Assembly (NCBI GenBank): GCA_011375275.1
Contig: DRLW01000745.1
Location: 1 to 10,719, forward strand
Length of the DNA: 10,719 nt
From: Bacteroidota bacterium
GTDB lineage: Bacteria > Zhuqueibacterota > Zhuqueibacteria > Zhuqueibacterales > Geothermadaptataceae
Direction: 5' to 3'
The position numbers and the translations under genes were made by a program. This document shows positions 6,574-10,719 of this stretch, in pieces; positions within the stretch are counted from its first letter, which is position 1, and each line of letters opens with the position of its first letter. Below the pieces are notes generated by a model that made no database searches, was not told the origin of the DNA, and was given only the letters and a program-made list of their open reading frames with translations.

Positions 6574-7815
6574 TTGGCCGACACCGAACCTTGTGAACAC
6601 AGAATCGGATTCTTTCAGATGTACAGCCCGGAAGTAAAAAACATCACTGAATCAGACACAGAAAGCCAGCGACTCGAACGGGTACTCGGCAGGTACCAGG
6701 GCCGCAAGCCAGGGGTGCAGGTAATCGTCGTCGGGGGGCTGCATGGCAACGAACCCGCAGGGGTACAGGCTGTTTTGCGTGTGCTCGACTCCCTGCGCAG
6801 ACAGGCGAAAGCTTTCGCAGGAAAATTCCTCGCGTTGGCCGGCAACCTCCAGGCCCTGGAGAGGAAGCAGCGGTATCTCGACCAGGACCTCAATCGTATG
6901 TGGAAACCCGAGCTGCTGCAGAAACTCAAAAGCAGCGCAAAGCCCCTGAGCGCGGAGGAACAGGAACTGCTGGCGCTCCACGAGGTGATCTCTGGCGCCA
7001 TTGCAGAGCATGACGGCGAAACCATTCTCGTCGATCTGCACACCACATCCTCACAGAGCCGCCCTTTTTGCCTCTTTGGGGATACACTGCGCAACCGGCG
7101 CATCGCTGCACGCATCCCGGTGCCGATGATCCTCGGACTCGAAGAAGCCATCAGCGGCACGTTGATGGAGTTTATCACCGATCAGGGGCACATCGGGCTG
7201 GTTTTCGAAACCGGGCCACACGACGCCCCCCAGGCGACAGATATCCACGAGGCGGTCATCTGGCTTGTGCTGGCTGCAGCCGGCTGCATCGATGAAAAAG
7301 AGTTCCCTCTGCTCAACGACAAACGGCGTTTGCTGAAAGAAGCAGCGCGCGGTGTGCCTCCTGTTCTCGAAGTGCGCTATCGCCATGCGATACATCCTGA
7401 GGATCGCTTTCAAATGGAACATGGGTTCGAAAACCTGCAGAAAATTCGCGCCGGTCAACTCCTCGCCCACGACAAACGCGGGCCGGTGTATTCCTACCAG
7501 AGTGGTCGCATTCTCATGCCTCTGTACCAGGGGCTGGGAGACGACGGCTTTTTCGTCGCGCGCAGCATCAGCCCATTCTGGCTGAAAATTTCCGCGCTGC
7601 TGCGCCGCCTGCACGCCGATAAAATCGTGCACTGGCTGCCCGGAATCCACAAACATCCGTCGCGACCGTTCAGCTACATCGTCAATACAAATGTTGCGCG
7701 CTGGTTCGTCATCGAAATTTTCCACCTGCTCGGCTTCCGCAAACACAGTTCCGAGCATGGCATCGAGGTTGTCACGCGCAGAAAATACGACTTTCACAGT
7801 CCCGGCCGGTCATAA
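6574..7815 (+). CDS. Succinylglutamate desuccinylase/aspartoacylase (AstE/AspA) family zinc hydrolase
   Basis: The 413-residue product carries the full active-site set of the M14-like AstE/aspartoacylase family. GGLHGNEPAG (54-63) gives zinc ligands His57 and Glu60, DLNRMW (105-110) the substrate-binding Asn107/Arg108, VDLHTTS (153-159) the third zinc ligand His156, and VFETG (210-214) the general-base Glu212. The C-terminal beta domain typical of aspartoacylases follows, with a GRILMPLYQGLGDDGFF stretch (about 310-326). Family enzymes cleave N-acyl amino acids such as N-succinylglutamate or N-acetylaspartate; the substrate here cannot be read. The protein is longer than classical members (about 310-330 residues) by a basic, aromatic C-terminal tail of roughly 75 residues. 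The start is taken as TTG at 6574 because CGAGG (6564-6568) lies five bases upstream; the first in-frame ATG (6619) has no ribosome site. No signal peptide, so cytoplasmic. The GNAT gene follows after 50 bases, probably co-transcribed. Confidence 0.88.
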   Translation: MADTEPCEHRIGFFQMYSPEVKNITESDTESQRLERVLGRYQGRKPGVQVIVVGGLHGNEPAGVQAVLRVLDSLRRQAKAFAGKFLALAGNLQALERKQRYLDQDLNRMWKPELLQKLKSSAKPLSAEEQELLALHEVISGAIAEHDGETILVDLHTTSSQSRPFCLFGDTLRNRRIAARIPVPMILGLEEAISGTLMEFITDQGHIGLVFETGPHDAPQATDIHEAVIWLVLAAAGCIDEKEFPLLNDKRRLLKEAARGVPPVLEVRYRHAIHPEDRFQMEHGFENLQKIRAGQLLAHDKRGPVYSYQSGRILMPLYQGLGDDGFFVARSISPFWLKISALLRRLHADKIVHWLPGIHKHPSRPFSYIVNTNVARWFVIEIFHLLGFRKHSSEHGIEVVTRRKYDFHSPGRS

Positions 7816-7865
7816 GCGCCGGGCATTCCATCAACACAGCCTGCATCACGAACCGGAAAAAAACC

Positions 7866-8363
7866 GTGTCAAAACAGCACCAACTGAGCATACGCGAGGC
7901 CAGGGAAGCGGACATCCCCACCATTCTGCAGTTTATCCGCGATCTGGCGGAATATGAAAAGCTGAGCCACGAGGTGGTTGCCAGCGAAGAAAATCTGCGC
8001 GACACCTTGTTCGGAAACCGGCGCGCAGCGGAATGCCTGCTCGGTTTCCACGAAGGTGAAGCGGTCTGCTTTGCGATCTTTTTCCATAATTATTCCACGT
8101 TCAAAGGCAAAGCCGGCCTGTACCTCGAGGACCTTTTCGTCAGACCTGCGTTCCGCGGGCGAGGCTTTGGCAAGGCCATGCTGCAACACCTGGCCCGCAT
8201 CGCAAGCGAACGCGATTGCGCCCGTTTTGAGTGGTCTGTCCTCGACTGGAACGAACCTGCGATTCGCTTTTACAAATCCCTCGGCGCTGTGCCTATGGAT
8301 GAGTGGACGGTTTTTCGCCTCAGCGGAGAAGCCCTCGATAAACTCGCCAACACGAACTCATAA
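7866..8363 (+). CDS. GNAT-family N-acetyltransferase, spermidine/thialysine acetyltransferase-like
   Basis: This is a complete 165-residue GNAT protein. It begins at a GTG with GGAAAA (7855-7860) upstream. Motif A is clear: beta4 LYLEDLFVRP (85-94) followed by the acetyl-CoA pyrophosphate loop FRGRGFG (96-102), which fits R-x-x-G-x-G. Motif B is WNEPAIRFYKSLGA (128-141), which closely resembles the WNEPSINFYKRRGA segment of animal SSAT, and the N-terminal IRDLAEYEKL (24-33) is also characteristic of SSAT-like proteins. Those enzymes acetylate polyamines or thialysine using acetyl-CoA. The exact amine substrate here is not decided by sequence. Placed 50 bases after the aspartoacylase-family gene, it could act with it in an acylate/deacylate pair, but that is inference. 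Length and motifs are intact. Confidence 0.88.
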   Translation: MSKQHQLSIREAREADIPTILQFIRDLAEYEKLSHEVVASEENLRDTLFGNRRAAECLLGFHEGEAVCFAIFFHNYSTFKGKAGLYLEDLFVRPAFRGRGFGKAMLQHLARIASERDCARFEWSVLDWNEPAIRFYKSLGAVPMDEWTVFRLSGEALDKLANTNS

Positions 8364-8495
8364 CCAGACAGAACCGTTTTCGCCTCCCTTCTCCGATTTC
8401 TTCCCTGCAGAGTACTCCGCGCTTGTGCAGCGACGAGAATCGTTCCAACGATCTGATCGGCCCGGCGAGCACCGGCTGCGCTGAAGAATATTCTC

Positions 8496-8524
8496 TTGCG
8501 TCTTCACATTCGCTCCTGTATATT
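8496..8524 (+). promoter_or_regulatory. Sigma70-type promoter for the GlsB-like gene
   Basis: TTGCGT (8496-8501) and TATATT (8519-8524) are spaced by 17 bases. The -10 matches consensus at five of six positions and the -35 at three. Transcription would begin near 8531, leaving a leader of about 110 bases before the ATG at 8644. A near-palindrome, ATCGTT-cc-AACGAT (8439-8452), lies about 45 bases upstream of the -35 and could be a regulator site. Confidence 0.5.
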
Positions 8525-8643
8525 CAATAACGTAATTCGCTCGAGGAAAAATGTAATCTGAAACACAGGGAATCCGATCCTTTCTCCTGTTCCCCCTGTT
8601 TTTTCCATCCACTATCCCGTCACAAAATCAGGATTGTGCAGAT

Positions 8644-8925
8644 ATGTCTTTTACGGATTTCTTCCTGCTGCTCGCTGTCGCCGGCATCTGCGGTTCCATC
8701 GGACAAGCGATAAGCGGTTACACCCGCAGCGGCTGCATCACCTCCATCGCTATCGGCTTCATCGGGGCTGTTCTCGGCGTCTGGATTGCGCGAGAGCTGT
8801 CATTGCCGGAATTTTTCATGCTCAAATTCGGTGAGCAGAGTTTTCCGGTCATCTGGTCGATTCTTGGTTCTGCACTGTTCATCTCGGTCATCGGGAAAAT
8901 CGGTTTGAAGAAGAAAAAACGCTGA
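8644..8925 (+). CDS. GlsB/YeaQ/YmgE family (transglycosylase-associated) small membrane protein
   Basis: The 93-residue protein has three hydrophobic segments (about 5-24, 31-50 and 67-85), glycine-rich as in this family. The recognisable core is the GFIGAVLGVWIAR run (38-50), matching the family's conserved Gly-Ala-x-x-Gly helix, and the third helix ends in a short basic cytoplasmic tail (KKKKR). Members are inner-membrane proteins of unknown mechanism, often stress-induced (E. coli YeaQ, YmgE; enterococcal GlsB); the 'transglycosylase-associated' name is historical. The loop between helices 2 and 3 (51-66) is longer than in the shortest members. AGGA (8630-8633) lies ten bases before the start codon. 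It has its own promoter and the OmpA gene follows with another, so the two may be separately controlled. Confidence 0.85.
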   Translation: MSFTDFFLLLAVAGICGSIGQAISGYTRSGCITSIAIGFIGAVLGVWIARELSLPEFFMLKFGEQSFPVIWSILGSALFISVIGKIGLKKKKR

Positions 8926-8932
8926 TCCTGTG

Positions 8933-8967
8933 CCACCCGCTTTTGCCACAGCCAGCGGTGGTATAAT
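8933..8967 (+). promoter_or_regulatory. Extended -10 promoter of the OmpA-family gene, overlapping an inverted repeat
   Basis: A perfect TATAAT (8962-8967) is preceded by TGG (8959-8961), making an extended -10 (TGnTATAAT); no good -35 stands 17 bases upstream, as is normal for this class. Transcription would begin near 8974, giving a leader of about 55 bases. CCACCCGC (8933-8940) and GCGGTGG (8955-8961) form an imperfect inverted repeat with one bulge abutting the -10; it could be an operator or a weak terminator for the GlsB-like gene. Confidence 0.55.
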
Positions 8968-9029
8968 TATTGAAAGATGACAACAGACTGCATAACGACA
9001 CAAGCATCACATAAGAAAGGGCTTCAACC

Positions 9030-10487
9030 ATGATGTGGAAAAGGAAGTTCACGATCACAATCCTGCTATCTATTTTCTTCCTGGTTCTCGTGCACAGCGC
9101 GCAGGGGCAAGACGTCCGCGCGGCGTTGTTCCGTGAGGCCAATACGGCCATGCAGGCTGCTATCGATGCCCAGGCTGATATTCTCTCACCGAAGAGCTAT
9201 GCACGCGGATTAAAAAAATATCGTGAGGCGGAAAAAGAAAAGAACATCGATAAAATCCGCAAAAAACTGGCCGAAGCGACCCGGGAATTCACCAAAGCAA
9301 AGGGCACCACGGATGTAGCGCGGGTCACCTTCGGCAAACACCTGAAGGCACGCTCCGATGCGGTCAATTCCGACGCCCCGCGCTACGCGGCCGAGCAGTG
9401 GCAACGGGCAGAGAAAAAATTCCTCGAGGCCGCGCGTGAACTGGAAAGCGGTGATATGAAAGATGCGCGGAAAAAAGCCGATGAGGCGGAAAAAATCTAC
9501 CGGCTGGCTGAGCTGCAGGCCATCAAGGTCAACTATCTGGCGGAAACCTGGGAGCTCCTGCGCAAAGCAGATAACGAGGACGTCAAGGATTATGCACCGC
9601 GTACGCTGCGCAGAGCACGCGAGCTGATCCAGCAGGCTGAGGCTGAGCTGGTCAATAACCGCTACGATACCGATGTGGCTCGTAATCTCGCCCAACAGGC
9701 AAAATATGAAGCCCGGCATGCCATCTATCTCGCAAATACTATCCGCAAAATCAAGGACGCCGACCAGGGGCTGGAAGATATCCTGCTCGCTACCGAGCGC
9801 CCGCTGAAAAAAATCGCCGTCGAGATCGACTTTGTCCCGAAGTTCGATAACGGCTTCGGCAGTGCCACCACGAAAATCATCAACTTCATCAAGACCTATA
9901 TCGACAGCACGCAGTACCTCAGCCAGGAGCTTGCAGAGCGCAATCAGTTGATCAGCAACCAGGAAGCGCGCATCAAAGAGCTGGAGCAGGAACTCGGCGG
10001 GGTTACGAGGGAAAAATCAGCGCTGGCGCGCCGCATCGAGGCCCAGGCACGTGTCCGTGCCCAGTTTGCCCGAGTTGAGCAGATGTTCGGTCGAGAGGAA
10101 GCTCATGTGCTGAGGGAGGGAAATTCAGTGTTGATCCGTCTGAAGGGGCTTAATTTCGGCGTGGGTAAGTCGGTCATCGAGCCGCAGTATTTCACTCTGC
10201 TGTCAAAAGTCAAGGCAGCGATCAATACATTTCCGGACTGCCAGGTTTCGATCAACGGCCACACCGATTCGCACGGCAGCGACCAGGCCAACCTGCGGCT
10301 GTCAACAGAACGGGCCATCGCTGTGCGCCAGTATCTGCTCGCCAATATGGAGATCAATCCGGCACGGATAGAAGCCCGCGGATTCGGAGAAAGCAATCCC
10401 ATCGCCAACAACGAGACTGCCGAAGGGCGGGCTAAAAACCGGCGCATCGATATCGTCATCCACCCGCAACTCTCCGGCACGAACTGA
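9030..10487 (+). CDS. OmpA-family peptidoglycan-binding protein with DUF4398-like helical N-terminus
   Basis: The 485-residue protein starts with a signal peptide (core residues 7-21, cleavage after AQG at about 26). Residues 27-240 are charged helices in tandem units of about 70 residues, each starting with a proline-containing SP/AP turn and Ala/Lys/Glu-rich helices (52-90, 116-163, 189-235), resembling DUF4398 repeats. Residues 290-355 form a likely coiled coil (heptads around QEARIKELEQEL). Residues 366-478 are an OmpA C-terminal domain: LNFGVGKSVI (374-383), NGHTDSHG (409-416), LSTERA (424-429), GFGESNP (451-457) and NRRIDIVI (470-477). Asp413 and Arg428 are 15 apart, like Asp271 and Arg286 of Acinetobacter OmpA, which bind the diaminopimelate of peptidoglycan. 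No N-terminal barrel is present, so it is a periplasmic protein attached to peptidoglycan rather than a porin. AAAGGG (9016-9021) gives a good ribosome site for ATG 9030. Confidence 0.9.
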   Translation: MMWKRKFTITILLSIFFLVLVHSAQGQDVRAALFREANTAMQAAIDAQADILSPKSYARGLKKYREAEKEKNIDKIRKKLAEATREFTKAKGTTDVARVTFGKHLKARSDAVNSDAPRYAAEQWQRAEKKFLEAARELESGDMKDARKKADEAEKIYRLAELQAIKVNYLAETWELLRKADNEDVKDYAPRTLRRARELIQQAEAELVNNRYDTDVARNLAQQAKYEARHAIYLANTIRKIKDADQGLEDILLATERPLKKIAVEIDFVPKFDNGFGSATTKIINFIKTYIDSTQYLSQELAERNQLISNQEARIKELEQELGGVTREKSALARRIEAQARVRAQFARVEQMFGREEAHVLREGNSVLIRLKGLNFGVGKSVIEPQYFTLLSKVKAAINTFPDCQVSINGHTDSHGSDQANLRLSTERAIAVRQYLLANMEINPARIEARGFGESNPIANNETAEGRAKNRRIDIVIHPQLSGTN

Positions 10488-10586
10488 GAGCGAGCCGGCA
10501 GGGATACTGTGTTGCCTGATTAACTCCGCAAGGCTACATCTTTTCAACCAGCCTGCCTGAGCACAGCACCTGCCTGGGCCAGAACC

Positions 10587-10689
10587 GTCATTCCGGTTTC
10601 CCCGCAGGGGAAGACCGGAATCTCCCGGACTTTGGCACCTGCCCGAAAAGATGAGATCCCGGCACCACGCTTTGCTTGGCCGGGATGAC
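10587..10689. repeat. Pair of inverted palindromic intergenic repeats (BIME-like)
   Basis: Two units of about 38 bases share the plan GTCAT(T/C)CCGG ... CCGG(A/G)ATCTC. The first (10587-10624) folds into a strong hairpin: ATTCCGGT plus TTCCCC against GGGGAA plus ACCGGAAT with one bulged G and loop GCA (10590-10621). The second (10653-10689) is in the opposite orientation, with ATCCCGGC (10656-10663) pairing with GCCGGGAT (10679-10686). They are separated by 28 bases. Neither is followed by a T-run. They lie about 100 bases after the OmpA stop and may protect or terminate its transcript. The gap 10488-10586 shows nothing else I can name. Confidence 0.8.
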
Positions 10690-10719
10690 AGATATCGGTA
10701 TCTGGGCCGGGCCCGGTGA

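Noticed and set aside
7051..7797. 248-residue - strand frame opposite the aspartoacylase-family gene
   Set aside because: The + strand gene in this stretch has intact catalytic motifs; the antisense product resembles no family and has no start signals.
9210..9719. 169-residue - strand frame opposite the OmpA-family gene
   Set aside because: It is antisense to Ala/Glu/Lys-rich helical codons, which yield Leu/Phe-rich artefacts on the other strand; no domain is recognisable.
10590..10621. Intrinsic terminator of the OmpA-family gene
   Set aside because: The stem is strong but is followed by CTCCCGGAC rather than a T-run, and a second inverted copy lies nearby, so a repeat element is the better reading; a secondary role in transcript ending remains possible.

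Overview
The window reads as chromosomal DNA of a Gram-negative bacterium. An outer-membrane beta-barrel protein, a probable lipoprotein, and a peptidoglycan-binding OmpA-family protein all imply an outer membrane. Composition is moderately GC-rich and all seven genes lie on the + strand. The combination of a Big_1 (invasin-type Ig) lipoprotein, an OmpA protein with a DUF4398-like helical N-terminus and abundant intergenic hairpin repeats would fit an uncultured lineage near the FCB group (for example KSB1 or Calditrichota relatives). That placement is an inference from style only; no rRNA or universal marker is present.

Layout. Positions 1-525 hold no recognisable gene, but 266-487 is a 2.7-copy tandem array of an 82-bp, hairpin-bearing unit. 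A small DUF1992 (YhdN/DNAJC28-like) gene follows at 526-849. After a leader containing a hairpin comes a tightly coupled pair: a 905-residue lipoprotein-like chain of about eight Big_1-type Ig domains (1006-3723) and, three bases later, a 259-residue outer-membrane beta-barrel protein (3727-4506). A gene-free, hairpin-rich stretch (4507-4915) precedes a 513-residue membrane protein (4916-6457) that I read as three tandem VanZ-like units of about 150 residues.

Next come an AstE/aspartoacylase-family zinc hydrolase with a probable TTG start (6574-7815) and a GNAT acetyltransferase resembling spermidine/thialysine acetyltransferases (7866-8363), probably one transcription unit. A GlsB/YeaQ-type small membrane protein (8644-8925) and an OmpA-family protein (9030-10487) each have a credible sigma70-type promoter. 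The window ends with two inverted copies of a palindromic repeat (10587-10689), a BIME-like arrangement.

How it fits together: the theme is the cell envelope. The Ig lipoprotein and barrel pair, the VanZ-like protein, the GlsB protein and the OmpA protein all act at membranes or the cell wall, while the two amine/acyl-chemistry enzymes form a separate metabolic pair. I see no phage, transposase, CRISPR or classical defence gene. The best candidates for undescribed biology are the triplicated VanZ protein, the Ig-lipoprotein/barrel pair and the two repeat families.
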